This document shows, piece after piece, positions 14,933 to 24,903 of a stretch of 54,882 nt of DNA (positions are counted from its first letter, which is position 1; the number at the start of each line of letters is the position of its first letter). The notes under the pieces were generated by a model. That model did not search any database and was not told the DNA's origin. It saw only the letters and a program-made list of their open reading frames with translations. Origin of the DNA: Pontibacillus marinus BH030004 = DSM 16465 (lineage in GTDB: Bacteria; Bacillota; Bacilli; Bacillales; BH030062); NCBI RefSeq assembly GCF_000425225.1, contig NZ_AULJ01000040.1:1-54882 (forward strand), read 5' to 3'. Made by a program: the position numbers and the translations under genes.

Positions 14933-15061
14933 GTTTTTACCACCTTTACAGAGATCATTGTTTATTTTCGAAATGACTAATCTCCCTACATTATAGAGTA
15001 CTTAGTTGTGAATTTTCTATATTTTTAAACAATTACTCATGAAACAATAAACTTGAGTAAA

Positions 15062-15096
15062 AATAAAGAAAACTTACTCATATGTAAGTTTTCAAT
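15062..15096 (-). terminator. Terminator of the sensor-membrane protein operon
   Basis: GAAAACTTAC pairs perfectly with GTAAGTTTTC around a 6-nt loop at 15068-15093, with a T-rich minus-strand tail. Confidence 0.8.
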
Positions 15097-15109
15097 ACAT
15101 CTCTTTAAA

Positions 15110-16366
15110 TTAAAGCTTAATCTGGTTTATAAAAAACATCGAAGCTTTATACAACAACATAATGAAAAGGGATATAGATACAGCCCCTAAAATAGCCATA
15201 AATCTACCTTCAATTACATAAGTAGCTCCCCCGAATAGGATACTTATTAAAAAGGTAAAAGGGATAACCCATCCACCATGTTTTTCAAATATCACCATAA
15301 ACACCATTGGGATTAGTATAGAAGCGTATAGGATTCCTATCATGAAAAATAGATCGAGTAGTGTTGGCTGAAATATACTATATAACACGTAAGCTATAGG
15401 AACGATATACAAATATATGATATGGTTTTTAAACTTAATATCAGTCTCATTAGAACGAATGGATCGAACAATATGACGACCAGCTCTTAAGAAGATTAGC
15501 CCTATCATAAATAAAAACACAAACTTTATTATTGGCGAAGGTGTTGAACGCGAAACAAAATAAAAGACTTCTTCTATAGGCCCAATCGTTCCCTGAGAGA
15601 TCACAGGGTAAAGAAGAGCTGAAAAAGCAATCGGTAAAGTAGCCCAAATGGCACCTGCTAGTAATAAGGAAGATCGAATTTTCATTTTACTTTTATACTC
15701 TACTAACTTCCATGCTGAAGGGGAAATCAAGATTCGCCCCATAAAAATAGAAAACACAGCCATGATATACAAAGCAAGTTCTTTTTCTTGGATCACTAAT
15801 AAGTAAGGATGGTATAGCCTTATGCCATCATATATGGCTTGAATAGGATTCACAAGAAATGGATAAACAATGAAAAACACTAACAGAGCAAAAAAGATAC
15901 CCAAAATGTATATACGATAGTTTCGGCCCCATTCTGTTTTATCAAAAATCCAAGATATTAAGCCAAGTATAACAAGTGATATTCCTGTTCCAACTACCAT
16001 TGGTAGGCGCACAGCGGCATACCATAAAGCTCCACCCCCTACCCCTAGTATAAAAATATCTAAACTGTAAAGACCTCTTAATATTCTCTGAAAATACTCA
16101 CTCTCTAAATCATCCATTTTAAACGATAGCCATTCTGACATAGATTTTAGATTCGGTGATTGTTTTTTAACTCTTAATATAAAAAAGGAAAAACATAAAA
16201 ATACCAAAAATCCAGTTAAAGCAAACAAAAAACCTGCTAAAACCCCATAATTAAGCATGGATTCTGCACCAACAAAAAGGGCGAACGGCGTGATCCATCT
16301 CTCCAGGAGATAGGTTGTCGTTACACCAATACCTAAACCTTGTCTTGGTGGTTTTATAGCATTCAA
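15110..16366 (-). CDS. Polytopic membrane protein, possible solute symporter
   Basis: A 418-residue integral membrane protein with about 10-12 hydrophobic segments and few charged loops. The start GIGVTTTYLLERWITPF and an early membrane pair, then FGGATYVIEG late, loosely resemble sodium:solute symporter or APC-fold carriers, but no motif is decisive. It starts 3 nt after the stop of the response regulator, so it is the third gene of a kinase-regulator-membrane protein operon. It may transport, or help sense, the signal of that system; this is inference from position only. Confidence 0.7.
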   Translation of the reverse strand: MNAIKPPRQGLGIGVTTTYLLERWITPFALFVGAESMLNYGVLAGFLFALTGFLVFLCFSFFILRVKKQSPNLKSMSEWLSFKMDDLESEYFQRILRGLYSLDIFILGVGGGALWYAAVRLPMVVGTGISLVILGLISWIFDKTEWGRNYRIYILGIFFALLVFFIVYPFLVNPIQAIYDGIRLYHPYLLVIQEKELALYIMAVFSIFMGRILISPSAWKLVEYKSKMKIRSSLLLAGAIWATLPIAFSALLYPVISQGTIGPIEEVFYFVSRSTPSPIIKFVFLFMIGLIFLRAGRHIVRSIRSNETDIKFKNHIIYLYIVPIAYVLYSIFQPTLLDLFFMIGILYASILIPMVFMVIFEKHGGWVIPFTFLISILFGGATYVIEGRFMAILGAVSISLFIMLLYKASMFFINQIKL

Positions 16367-16369
16367 TAG

Positions 16370-17068
16370 CTAGTCCCCCTTTTCACGAAATTCCTTGGGT
16401 GACATCCCTAATTTCTTTTTAAAGGTTGTACTAAAGTAATGAAGACGATTAAAACCCACTTGTTCAGCAACATCTGAAACACTCAGTTCCTTGTTTGAAC
16501 GAAGGAGATTTTTAGCCATCTCAATACGATAATTCGTAACATATTCTGAAAAAGATAACCCAACTTCATCACTAAACCTACGACTTAAATAAGAAGAATT
16601 CACATGAATCATAGAAGCTACATTCGATAGGTTTAGACTCTCGTCATATTTGTCATGAACGATATTTAATGCACGAAGTACAATTTGTGAATAGTTCATA
16701 AAATCAACATCATTCGCAAAACGTTTTACGACTTCTTTTAACTCGCTTTCAATCAAAGGCTTAGTTAAATATTCAGCTACCCCTACCTTTATAGATTGCT
16801 TAGCATAATCAAAATCTTGATGAGCTGTAATAATAACAATTTCTATATTCGGATATCTCTGCTTTAATTCCGCAGCTAATTCAAGGCCTGATTTCCCAGG
16901 CATTTCTATATCTAAAAATGCTAAATGTATAGGTAAATCTTCTATTATATGCATAGCTTGACTGCCATCAACTGCAGGGTAAAGGTTCCACAGAGGGCAT
17001 AAAGGCTTTATCATCACTTTCAATTGTTCAAGCATCATAGGTTCATCATCTACTAATAATACATTCAC
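16370..17068 (-). CDS. Response regulator, receiver plus AraC-type HTH
   Basis: A 232-residue regulator. The receiver domain (1-120) has LLVDDEPMM, the phospho-acceptor in AFLDIEMPGKSG, and the TAHQDF and LTKP motifs. The C-terminal AraC domain has two helix-turn-helices: NLSNVASMIHVNSSYLSRRF and LSVSDVAEQVGFNRLHYFS. This matches YesN-type regulators, which pair with LytS/YesM-like kinases. I choose a GTG at 17068, spaced 6 nt from GAGGGGTG, over one at 17077 that overlaps the ribosome binding site. It follows the kinase gene by 12 nt. The target is probably the membrane protein or the nearby opp genes. Confidence 0.9.
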   Translation of the reverse strand: MNVLLVDDEPMMLEQLKVMIKPLCPLWNLYPAVDGSQAMHIIEDLPIHLAFLDIEMPGKSGLELAAELKQRYPNIEIVIITAHQDFDYAKQSIKVGVAEYLTKPLIESELKEVVKRFANDVDFMNYSQIVLRALNIVHDKYDESLNLSNVASMIHVNSSYLSRRFSDEVGLSFSEYVTNYRIEMAKNLLRSNKELSVSDVAEQVGFNRLHYFSTTFKKKLGMSPKEFREKGD

Positions 17069-17080
17069 ATTTAACACCCC

Positions 17081-17839
17081 TCACACATTATGTTTTTCTC
17101 CCGTACGCCATGAAGCTATAGCTCTAACCCCTCCGCTACCAATAGGTTCAAGTCGGACTTCCGCACGTTCATCAAAAAGTAAATGCAATCTTCTTCTAAG
17201 ATTGTCTAATCCATGTCCACTTTTATCAGTAGCTGATGCTTCCAAATGCTCTTCTGTTATACCTAAACCATTATCCAGCACTTCAAGCGTAACCAAGTCC
17301 TCATTTCTTCTAAAACGGATGATGAGAATCACATCTCCAGACTTTTTCTCTAACCCGTGTTTAAAAGCATTCTCAACTAAAGTTTGTAACAAGTAGGGAG
17401 GAACTTCTTGGTCCGTATCTCTCACGTCTTCTTCTACACGAAGTCGTTCGCCAAAACGAGACTGTTGAATAGCAAGATAATGTTTTGTGTAAGCATGCTC
17501 AGTTGAAAAAGGGATCAGTTGATCTTTGACATGATATTTAAATTGTAGAAATTTCGAAAAATGTTCCATGACCTCAATTAATTGATCAATTCTCTTTAGA
17601 CGCGCTAGACCTAATAATAAATTCATAGTATTAAATAAAAAGTGAGGCTGGATTTGTTGGTTTAACTGCATGTATTCACTATATTGCAGTTCTTTTTCCA
17701 TTTTTATTTGTAAGTTTTGGCTTTTTAAAAAGTCGAGCTCTCGATCAAATGCCAAAACCATAAAAAGGGTTATAGCTGCAGCAATAGGAGCTATAATCGA
17801 GAAAACAATCATTGTCGTTAGTAAGTTAAGTGTAATCAC
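17081..17839 (-). CDS. LytS/YesM-type sensor histidine kinase
   Basis: A 252-residue kinase. Residues 5-32 form a long or double membrane segment, followed by a coiled linker and the His_kinase domain with QQIQPHFLFNTMN carrying the phosphorylated histidine. The ATP site includes ENAFKHGLEKKSG (N-box) and LDNGLGITEEHL (G1), then GHGLDNLRRRLHLLF. There is almost no extracellular domain, so sensing may be within the membrane or by a partner. It heads a three-gene operon with an AraC-type regulator and a polytopic membrane protein, just downstream of the oligopeptide transporter genes. Confidence 0.9.
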   Translation of the reverse strand: MITLNLLTTMIVFSIIAPIAAAITLFMVLAFDRELDFLKSQNLQIKMEKELQYSEYMQLNQQIQPHFLFNTMNLLLGLARLKRIDQLIEVMEHFSKFLQFKYHVKDQLIPFSTEHAYTKHYLAIQQSRFGERLRVEEDVRDTDQEVPPYLLQTLVENAFKHGLEKKSGDVILIIRFRRNEDLVTLEVLDNGLGITEEHLEASATDKSGHGLDNLRRRLHLLFDERAEVRLEPIGSGGVRAIASWRTGEKHNV

Positions 17840-17934
17840 GGAAAACCACTCACTTTATAAATTCTTTCTATACACTTTAACACTTTTATATACCAATGTG
17901 TCAGTGGAAGTTTTTGAAAATTATATCTTAATAT

Positions 17935-17974
17935 AAAAAAATCGAAAGGTTCATTCGTTATAGAACCTTTCGAC
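17935..17974 (-). terminator. Terminator of the opp operon
   Basis: CGAAAGGTTC pairs perfectly with GAACCTTTCG around a 10-nt loop, followed on the minus strand by a seven-T run. It separates opp from the downstream kinase operon. Confidence 0.9.
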
Positions 17975-17982
17975 CATATAAA

Positions 17983-18963
17983 TCAGACGACGTCACAAGC
18001 ATAAAGTTGTCCATCCTCGCCTCTCCTTAACTCAGGTTCCTTCACTTTACATGATTCCTGAGCTAACGGGCAACGTGTGTGAAAACGGCACCCCGATGGA
18101 GGAGAAATAGGTGAAGGAACATCCCCTTGAAGTACAATCCGCTCTTTCTGCTTTTTCCTTGTTGGTTCAGGAATTGCTGATAATAATGCTTTGGTATAAG
18201 GATGCTTTGGATTTTCAAATAACGTTTTCTTATCTGCTACCTCTACAATTTTACCTAGGTACATCACAATGATCCGATCAGAAATATGACGAACAACACC
18301 TAAGTCATGTGAAATAAATAAATATGTTAAGTTGTATTCCCTTTGCAGTCTTTTTAATAGATTCAACACTTGAGCTTGAACAGAAACATCCAAAGCAGAT
18401 ACAGCTTCGTCACATACAATAAGCTTCGGATTAATGGCAAGCGTTCTAGCAATACCGATTCGTTGCCTTTGTCCCCCACTAAATTCATGAGGGTAACGAT
18501 CCACTACATCAGCATTTAACCCTACTTGTTCTAATAATTCTATCGTGCGTTCTTTACGTTTCTCTTTTGGGACAGAGTTTAAAATACTCATCCCTTCTTC
18601 AATAATACGTCCTACAGTTTGTCTAGGATTTAAAGAAGCAAATGGATCTTGAAAGATAACTTGTAAATCTTTACGCACATCACGCATTTGTCGCTTACTT
18701 AAACCTGCTAAATCACGGCCATTAAAATGGATTTCTCCAGATGTCGGATCATCCAACCTAAGAATTGCTCGACCTGTTGTCGATTTCCCACAACCAGATT
18801 CTCCAACAATACTAACCGTCTCACCTTCATAAATCTGAAAATCTACGCCATCTACTGCCTTCACATGATTCACTGTACGTCCTAAAACTCCGCCTTTTAT
18901 ATCAAAATACTGCCTTAAGTTTCGTACATCCAATAAAGGTTGTTCAAGCTCAGCTACCGACAT
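17983..18963 (-). CDS. oppF: Oligopeptide ABC transporter ATP-binding protein (OppF type)
   Basis: A 326-residue ATPase of a peptide/nickel importer. It has Walker [10 protein letters not shown], signature [14 protein letters not shown], Walker [14 protein letters not shown], and the C-terminal oligopeptide region with the cysteine cluster [14 protein letters not shown]. OppF works with OppD to power the OppB/OppC channel. The start overlaps the end of oppD by 14 nt. It is the last gene of the C-B-D-F operon. The exact ligand (di- or oligopeptide) is not shown; the adjacent Xaa-Pro peptidase gene hints at proline-containing peptides. Confidence 0.92.
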   Translation of the reverse strand: MSVAELEQPLLDVRNLRQYFDIKGGVLGRTVNHVKAVDGVDFQIYEGETVSIVGESGCGKSTTGRAILRLDDPTSGEIHFNGRDLAGLSKRQMRDVRKDLQVIFQDPFASLNPRQTVGRIIEEGMSILNSVPKEKRKERTIELLEQVGLNADVVDRYPHEFSGGQRQRIGIARTLAINPKLIVCDEAVSALDVSVQAQVLNLLKRLQREYNLTYLFISHDLGVVRHISDRIIVMYLGKIVEVADKKTLFENPKHPYTKALLSAIPEPTRKKQKERIVLQGDVPSPISPPSGCRFHTRCPLAQESCKVKEPELRRGEDGQLYACDVV

Positions 18964-19981
18964 TTGCTACCTCTCCTCCCTCTTCAATTGGGTTCTCGCC
19001 TTGCCATTGATCCGTATAAATCCAACATCTAGCTTTAACCTGATCCACTTCTTCAAGGTCTGGTGTTTTTTCATGGCAAATCTCTTGTGCAAATGGACAA
19101 CGAGGTGCAAAAGCACATCCTTTTGGTCTGTTTGTCGGACTCGGAACGTTCCCGTCTATCGCTTCTAACTCTTCCTGGTCCTCGTCTATACGAGGAATTG
19201 AGTTTAATAACCCTCTTGTGTATGGGTGTTTAGGTGATTCAAAAAGAGAATCAACATCCGTATGTTCTACTACTTTTCCAGCGTACATAACAACAACCTT
19301 ATCGCATGTGTCAGCTACAACACCCAGATCATGTGTAATGAACATAATAGCGGAGTTAAATTCCTTTTGTAATTCTTTTAATAAATCTAAGATCTGTGCT
19401 TGTATGGTTACATCTAATGCAGTTGTCGGTTCGTCGGCAATAAGTAACTCTGGGTTACATGCAAGAGCCATGGCAATAACCACACGCTGTCTCATACCTC
19501 CACTTAACTGGTGAGGCTCTTGTTTAGCTCGTTCTTCAGGAGAAGGAATCCCTACTAATTCAAGCATTTTAACAGCTTGTTTAAAAGCCTCTTTGCGTCC
19601 CTTTTTCTGGTGAATGCGAATGGCTTCAGCTATCTGCTCGCCAACCGTATAGACAGGGTTCAAAGATGTCATCGGCTCCTGAAAGATCATAGAAATTTCA
19701 TTACCACGGATTTTTCGTAATTCATCTTCTGTCTTTTGCAAAAGGTTTTCACCTTTAAAATTAATTTCTCCACCTACGATTTTGCCAGGAGGATTTGGAA
19801 CCAATTGCATAACAGATAAGGAGGTAATACTCTTTCCACATCCTGATTCCCCTACTATTCCCAGTGTTTCTCCTTTATTTATACTAAAATCCACACCATC
19901 GACAGCAGGAATTTCTTCATCATCTACATAGAAATAGGTTTTTAAATCTTTTACATCTAATATCTTTTCTTGTTCAGTCAT
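18950..19981 (-). CDS. oppD: Oligopeptide ABC transporter ATP-binding protein (OppD type)
   Basis: A 343-residue ATPase with Walker [10 protein letters not shown], signature [16 protein letters not shown], Walker [13 protein letters not shown] and the C-terminal domain [14 protein letters not shown]. It pairs with OppF on the cytoplasmic side of the importer. RBS GGAGTGGTGAC precedes the ATG. It lies 15 nt after oppB. The cysteine motif may bind a 4Fe-4S cluster, as seen in related dipeptide transporters; that is family knowledge. Confidence 0.92.
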   Translation of the reverse strand: MTEQEKILDVKDLKTYFYVDDEEIPAVDGVDFSINKGETLGIVGESGCGKSITSLSVMQLVPNPPGKIVGGEINFKGENLLQKTEDELRKIRGNEISMIFQEPMTSLNPVYTVGEQIAEAIRIHQKKGRKEAFKQAVKMLELVGIPSPEERAKQEPHQLSGGMRQRVVIAMALACNPELLIADEPTTALDVTIQAQILDLLKELQKEFNSAIMFITHDLGVVADTCDKVVVMYAGKVVEHTDVDSLFESPKHPYTRGLLNSIPRIDEDQEELEAIDGNVPSPTNRPKGCAFAPRCPFAQEICHEKTPDLEEVDQVKARCWIYTDQWQGENPIEEGGEVANVGS

Positions 19982-19995
19982 GTCACCACTCCGTT

Positions 19996-20916
19996 CTAGT
20001 TAAGATCTACACGTTTATTCAGTAGTCGGTACGCTATGTCTACAAACATATTTACAATAACGAAAAGAATAGAGACAACTAGGATCGATCCCTGTACAAC
20101 CGGTAAATCTCTCATACGAATAGCATCAATAATGAGTCTTCCAAGCCCATTTATAGCAAATACACTTTCCGTTAGAACCGTTCCACCTAACAGCGCTCCA
20201 AATTGTAAGCCCACGACTGTAATTACTGGGATTAAAGCATTCTTTAATGCATGCTTGTACACAATATAAGTTTGTTTTACACCTTTTGCTTTTGCCGTAC
20301 GAATATAATCCTGACTAATCACTTCAAGCATACTTGAACGAGTCATTCTCGCCACGATGGCAGCTCCGGCAGTCCCCAACGTAATTGCTGGTAATACGAC
20401 ATGCATGAAACTTCCCCACCCTGAAACAGGGAAGATTTGAAAGTTAACGGCAAATCCTAGGATCAGCATCAATCCCAGCCAAAAGTTGGGTAGAGAGACT
20501 CCTAATAGAGCTACAATCATGATTGAAATATCCGAAATAGAATACTGTTTTGTAGCAGATATAATACCTGCTAATAAACCTAAAACTGTAGTGACAATAA
20601 TACTCCAGAAAGCAAGCTCAACCGTTACAGGTAAACGGGTGAAAATTTCTTCTGCAACTGGTCTTCCTGAACGGACAGATGTTCCAAGGTCACCAGTAGC
20701 TACGTTTTTCACATATTCAAAGTATTGCATATAAAGTGGTTGATTTAACCCTAACTGCTCTCTTAATTGAGCAACCTGTTCTTTGGTTGCACTTTCGCCA
20801 GCAAGTAACACGGCTGGATCACCAGGAACCATCTGCATAATTAAAAATACTACAAGGATGACCCCTAGAACGACTGGGATCATTTGAAGCATTCTTCTTA
20901 TAATAAAAACAAACAT
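19996..20916 (-). CDS. oppB: Oligopeptide ABC transporter permease (OppB type)
   Basis: A 306-residue permease with an N-terminal membrane helix ([20 protein letters not shown]), the conserved MVPGDPA segment and about six membrane spans. The cytoplasmic loop that contacts the ATPase includes [20 protein letters not shown] and AKGV. I take the ATG at 20916, 10 nt from AAGGA, since the GTG at 20925 abuts that site. It follows oppC, an order (C then B) opposite to the usual B-C arrangement. Confidence 0.9.
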   Translation of the reverse strand: MFVFIIRRMLQMIPVVLGVILVVFLIMQMVPGDPAVLLAGESATKEQVAQLREQLGLNQPLYMQYFEYVKNVATGDLGTSVRSGRPVAEEIFTRLPVTVELAFWSIIVTTVLGLLAGIISATKQYSISDISIMIVALLGVSLPNFWLGLMLILGFAVNFQIFPVSGWGSFMHVVLPAITLGTAGAAIVARMTRSSMLEVISQDYIRTAKAKGVKQTYIVYKHALKNALIPVITVVGLQFGALLGGTVLTESVFAINGLGRLIIDAIRMRDLPVVQGSILVVSILFVIVNMFVDIAYRLLNKRVDLN

Positions 20917-20941
20917 CGCGCTCACATCCTTATAGCAAATT

Positions 20942-21847
20942 TTATTTTTTACTACGTGGGTCTAACGCATCGCGCAGACCGTCTCCGAATAAGTTCAGTC
21001 CAAGTACAATAAATGCAATCGCAAGTCCCGGGAACGTTGCAATGTGTGGTGCAGTCCATAAGAAGTTTCTCCCGTCACTTAACATAGCTCCCCATTCTGG
21101 TGAAGGAGGTTGAGCTCCCATACCAAGGAAGGATAATCCCGCTGCCGTTAAAATGGCTGTTGCCAGGCGAAGGGTCCCCTGAACAATAATAGGAGAGAAA
21201 ATATTAGGAAGAATATGGACTACAATAATATGAAAATCTGAAGCCCCTAACGCTCGAATCGCATCTACATATTCCTTCTTTTTCTCACTTAACATTGAAC
21301 CTCTGACAATTCTTGCGAAGGTTGGAACTGAGAATATTCCAACAGCAATCATGACATTGATTAAACTTGGACCTAGTGCACTAATGATGGCTAAAGCAAG
21401 TAATATACCTGGAAAAGCTAACAGGATATCTATGAACCTCATAATTACGGTATCTATTAATTTTCCGTAGTATCCAGCAATCAACCCGAGCATAACGCCT
21501 AATACAGCCCCAATGAGAACTGAAACGCTTCCTACTGCTAGTGAAAGCTGTGAACCATAAATCACACGACTTAAAATATCTCTTCCTTTATCGTCTGTGC
21601 CCATCCAATGCTCCCAAGATGGACCTTGCAGTTTGTTAACTAAGTCAATCTGTAATGGATCATAAGGGGCAATGATTGGTGCTAATAAGGCAACCAAAAA
21701 ATAAAAGGCAACTATCCAAGCTCCAACTACCGCCATTTTGTTTTTCTTCAATTGTTTATATACATGAAGCCATCGTTCTACTTTGGAACTTCTTTTCAAT
21801 ACTCCTTTTTTGGCCTCCCCTTTAACTTGTACCGCTGACTGACTCAT
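20942..21847 (-). CDS. oppC: Oligopeptide ABC transporter permease (OppC type)
   Basis: A 301-residue permease. Its N-terminal domain contains QLKKNKMAVVGAWIV, an OppC_N hallmark, followed by APYDPLQID and the GTDDKGRDILSRVIYG signature. The EAA-like loop reads VRGSMLSEKKKEYVDAIRAL. I start at 21847, where GAGGAGGGAG precedes ATG, rather than the longer frame to 21910. It is the first gene of the minus-strand opp operon and diverges from the Xaa-Pro peptidase and binding protein genes, with 230 nt of shared promoter region between. Confidence 0.9.
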   Translation of the reverse strand: MSQSAVQVKGEAKKGVLKRSSKVERWLHVYKQLKKNKMAVVGAWIVAFYFLVALLAPIIAPYDPLQIDLVNKLQGPSWEHWMGTDDKGRDILSRVIYGSQLSLAVGSVSVLIGAVLGVMLGLIAGYYGKLIDTVIMRFIDILLAFPGILLALAIISALGPSLINVMIAVGIFSVPTFARIVRGSMLSEKKKEYVDAIRALGASDFHIIVVHILPNIFSPIIVQGTLRLATAILTAAGLSFLGMGAQPPSPEWGAMLSDGRNFLWTAPHIATFPGLAIAFIVLGLNLFGDGLRDALDPRSKK

Positions 21848-22077
21848 ATTGCTCCCTCCTCGTTTTGATGTTGTACATAAAATTATCAGAAAATAGATAA
21901 CATTTGTCATATTTTTAATCTTTCGTAAAGAAAACGAAAACTTGGGTCAATATATTACAAACACACTATTCAAAATTTTCATATAATTAGTCCAAGTCAT
22001 TAACAAGAAATCGATGTTGAGAGAAGTACCCTAAGATTACAATGACCTAAAAAATTGTTAAGGTGGTGAAATCATAA

Positions 22078-23154
22078 GTGCATAAAAGCCGAATAGAAAA
22101 ATTACGGAATAAGATGCATACCGTCGGGATCCCAGCTGTATGGATCACTTCTCCAGAAAACCGTTACTATTTCTCAAACTTTAAAGGTTCTAGTGGGTCA
22201 CTTTTTATAACAAAAGAAAACACCTACCTATTAACTGATTTTCGCTATGTAGATCAGGCGAAAAATGAAGCTCCTTCATACTCAGTTGTAGACCACAAAC
22301 GAGAAGAAATAACTGAGATCGTAAGGCTTATGGAGGATTATAGTTTTTCAAATTTAGGGATTGAGCTTGATCACATTTCAGCTCAGCAATACCTGCAATT
22401 GAATGAACAAACGACAAACAAAGAGTTTCTAGGAATCGATCAACAGTTAAGTGATGTTCGAATGTTAAAAGACGATAGTGAAATTCAGTCTCTCCAAAAG
22501 GCAGTTAAGATTTGCGATCAAGCTTTTGAACATATCACAACATTCATTAAACCTGGTCTAACTGAAAAAGAAATTGGACTAGAACTAGAAACCTTTATGA
22601 GAAGAGCTGGCGCTGAATCCATTAAAACGAATCATGTCATTGCTTCAGGTGAACGATCTTCCCTTCCGCATGGCCAAGCTACTGACCGTGTGGTTCAAAA
22701 AGGAGACTTCATCAAAATGGACATTGGTGCACGTGTAAATGGGTATTATTCTGATTTCACCAGAACCGTCATTCTTGGTGAACCTTCTGATAAGCAAAAG
22801 GAAATATACTCCATTGTGAAAGAAGCCCAAGAGAAATCGCTCGAATCCGTAGGTCCAGGTAAAACTTGTTCTGAAGTAGATAAAGTTGGACGAGGTATTA
22901 TAGAATCATATGGTTATGGAGAAAACTTCGGACATAGTTTAGGGCATTCTATTGGATTGGCCCTCCACGAAAAACCTGTTATGCGTTCTACAGACGAAAC
23001 AAAATTAGAGCCTGGCATGGTTATTACTGTAGAGCCCGGAATTTATATTCAAGGGTTTGGCGGTGTAAGGATTGAAGATTTAGTTGTGATTACTGAGAAG
23101 GGTCACATGAACCTTACACAAGCAACGAAAGATCTCATCATCATCCCTGCATAA
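22078..23154 (+). CDS. Xaa-Pro aminopeptidase (M24B)
   Basis: A 358-residue M24 metallopeptidase. The N-terminal creatinase-like domain (MHTVGIPAVWITSPENRYYFS) is followed by the catalytic pita-bread domain. Metal ligands are visible in KMDIGARVNGYYSDFTR (two Asp), GHSLGHSIGLALHE (His), TVEPGIYI (Glu) and GVRIED (Glu). It releases residues preceding proline. The start is GTG at 22078 after AAGGTGGTGA. The gene lies directly upstream of the peptide-binding lipoprotein and opposite the opp operon, so uptake and breakdown of peptides are probably linked. Confidence 0.92.
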   Translation: MHKSRIEKLRNKMHTVGIPAVWITSPENRYYFSNFKGSSGSLFITKENTYLLTDFRYVDQAKNEAPSYSVVDHKREEITEIVRLMEDYSFSNLGIELDHISAQQYLQLNEQTTNKEFLGIDQQLSDVRMLKDDSEIQSLQKAVKICDQAFEHITTFIKPGLTEKEIGLELETFMRRAGAESIKTNHVIASGERSSLPHGQATDRVVQKGDFIKMDIGARVNGYYSDFTRTVILGEPSDKQKEIYSIVKEAQEKSLESVGPGKTCSEVDKVGRGIIESYGYGENFGHSLGHSIGLALHEKPVMRSTDETKLEPGMVITVEPGIYIQGFGGVRIEDLVVITEKGHMNLTQATKDLIIIPA

Positions 23155-23197
23155 GCAGGAATTCATACAACAATTAGAAAAAGGGAGAGAATCTAAT

Positions 23198-24778
23198 ATG
23201 AGAAGAAACCGATTTGGAGCGCTACTTTTCGCCGGACTACTTACACTTATGCTTACACTAGTTGGTTGTGCTAGCGAACCTTCTAATTCGGCTGATGGCC
23301 AAGGAAATAACGATGAAACTAAAAAATCAGGTGAAGCAGGTGGTGAACTGAAGCTAGCAGTGCTATCTGATGCAACAAAATTAGACCCACATAAAGGAAC
23401 AGACATCCCTTCTGCCAATGTTTATCATGGCAAAATCTATGAAGGTCTAGTAAAACAAGATAAAAACATGAAAGTACAACCTGCCCTTGCTACAGAATGG
23501 GAGCAGATCAACGATAAGACATGGGAATTCAAATTGCGTGAAGGCGTTAAATTCCATGATGGTACAGAATTCACAGCAGAAGCTGTAAAGAAGACTTTCG
23601 AACGTATCTTAGATCCAGAAACTGCTTCACCACGTAAAAAGCTTTTTGAGATGATTACAGAAATTAAAGTAGTAGATCAGTACACAGTTCAATTAAAAAC
23701 AGAATATCCTTTTGCACCGTTACTCTCTAACCTTGCTCACTACTCAGCAGGAATCATCAGCCCTAAAGCTATCGAAAAACATGGAGCTGACCTTGGACAA
23801 AACCCTGTAGGTACAGGTCCTTTCAAGTTTGATAGTTGGACACCGGGTTCTCAAATCAAGCTAACGAAAAATGAAAATTATTGGGGCGATAATGCCAAAG
23901 TTGATAGTGTGGTATTTGAAGTAATCCCTGAAGACTCTACACGTATTGCTATGGTTGAGACTGGACAAGCTCACCTTGCTAACCCTGTCCCTGTTAACCA
24001 AGTCAAACGAGTTGAACAAAATCAAGATATGAAACTAAATCGTAGCGAAGGCTTAGGTATCGACTACCTTGGATTTAATCTTCAGAAAGAACCTTTTGAT
24101 AACAAAAAGGTACGTCAAGCTATTAACCTTGCTGTAGATACTGACGCTATTCTTAAAGGTGTTTATAACAACGTTGGTACAGAAGCAACTGCACCTATGG
24201 GACCTGGCGTTTGGGGACATAACGAAAACCTAGATGGTTGGGGATATGATGTTGAAAAAGCTAAGCAACTTCTAAAAGAAGCCGGTTATGAAGATGGCTT
24301 CAAAACTTCTATCTGGACAAATGACAACAAAGCTCGTGTAGACGTAGCAGAAGTTGTTCAGTCTCAATTAAAAGGCGTTGGAATTGACGTTGAGATCAAA
24401 GTAATGGAATGGGGCGCTTACCTAGACGCAACTGCTAAAGGTGAGCACGACATGTTCGTACTTGGTTGGTCTAACATGACGGGTGATGCTGATTATAACC
24501 AGTATTTCTTATTCCACTCCGAAGCAATGGGTACACCTGGTAACCGTACATTCTTCCAAAATGACCGAGTTGATGAGTTAATTGATAAAGGCCGTGAAGA
24601 ATCCGATCCAGCTAAACGCCAAAAAATCTACAATGAAGCACAAAAAATTGAAATGGAAGAAGCTCCAATGATTTTCCTTCGTAACGATGAAGATCTGGTA
24701 GCTGTAGGCAACAACGTAAATGGTTTCTGGATGCATCCAGCAGGTATTTATATGCTGAATGATGTCACAGTAAAATAA
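23198..24778 (+). CDS. oppA: Peptide ABC transporter substrate-binding lipoprotein
   Basis: A 526-residue extracytoplasmic solute-binding protein (SBP_bac_5). The signal peptide ends at the lipobox LVGC, so the mature protein is anchored by Cys-25. It has GELKLAVLSDATKLDPHKGT, the family signature region VKFHDGTEFTAEAVKKTFER, and GTGPFKFDSW. RBS AAGGGAGAGA. It lies 43 nt after the Xaa-Pro peptidase gene and across from the opp permease/ATPase operon whose missing binding protein it supplies. A strong terminator follows. Confidence 0.92.
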   Translation: MRRNRFGALLFAGLLTLMLTLVGCASEPSNSADGQGNNDETKKSGEAGGELKLAVLSDATKLDPHKGTDIPSANVYHGKIYEGLVKQDKNMKVQPALATEWEQINDKTWEFKLREGVKFHDGTEFTAEAVKKTFERILDPETASPRKKLFEMITEIKVVDQYTVQLKTEYPFAPLLSNLAHYSAGIISPKAIEKHGADLGQNPVGTGPFKFDSWTPGSQIKLTKNENYWGDNAKVDSVVFEVIPEDSTRIAMVETGQAHLANPVPVNQVKRVEQNQDMKLNRSEGLGIDYLGFNLQKEPFDNKKVRQAINLAVDTDAILKGVYNNVGTEATAPMGPGVWGHNENLDGWGYDVEKAKQLLKEAGYEDGFKTSIWTNDNKARVDVAEVVQSQLKGVGIDVEIKVMEWGAYLDATAKGEHDMFVLGWSNMTGDADYNQYFLFHSEAMGTPGNRTFFQNDRVDELIDKGREESDPAKRQKIYNEAQKIEMEEAPMIFLRNDEDLVAVGNNVNGFWMHPAGIYMLNDVTVK

Positions 24779-24792
24779 AACCCTTAACATGA

Positions 24793-24828
24793 GTAAAACC
24801 TCCTGAATCTATCAGGAGGTTTTATTAT
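24793..24828 (+). terminator. Terminator of the peptidase-oppA operon
   Basis: AAAACCTCCTGA pairs with TCAGGAGGTTTT around a 5-nt loop. Confidence 0.9.
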
Positions 24829-24860
24829 TGGCTTTAGAACCGATCATCTCACTAATTCAA

Positions 24861-24894
24861 ACAAAAAGACCCAGAAGCACTTCTCCTGAGTCTC
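24861..24894 (-). terminator. Terminator of the sigma-54 operon
   Basis: On the minus strand an imperfect stem from GACTCAGGAGAAG to CTTCTGGGTC is followed by TTTTTGTTT, 10 nt past the glcF stop. It is the only good terminator seen between here and the promoter at 35.1 kb. Confidence 0.75.
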
Positions 24895-24903
24895 ACTAAT
24901 CTT

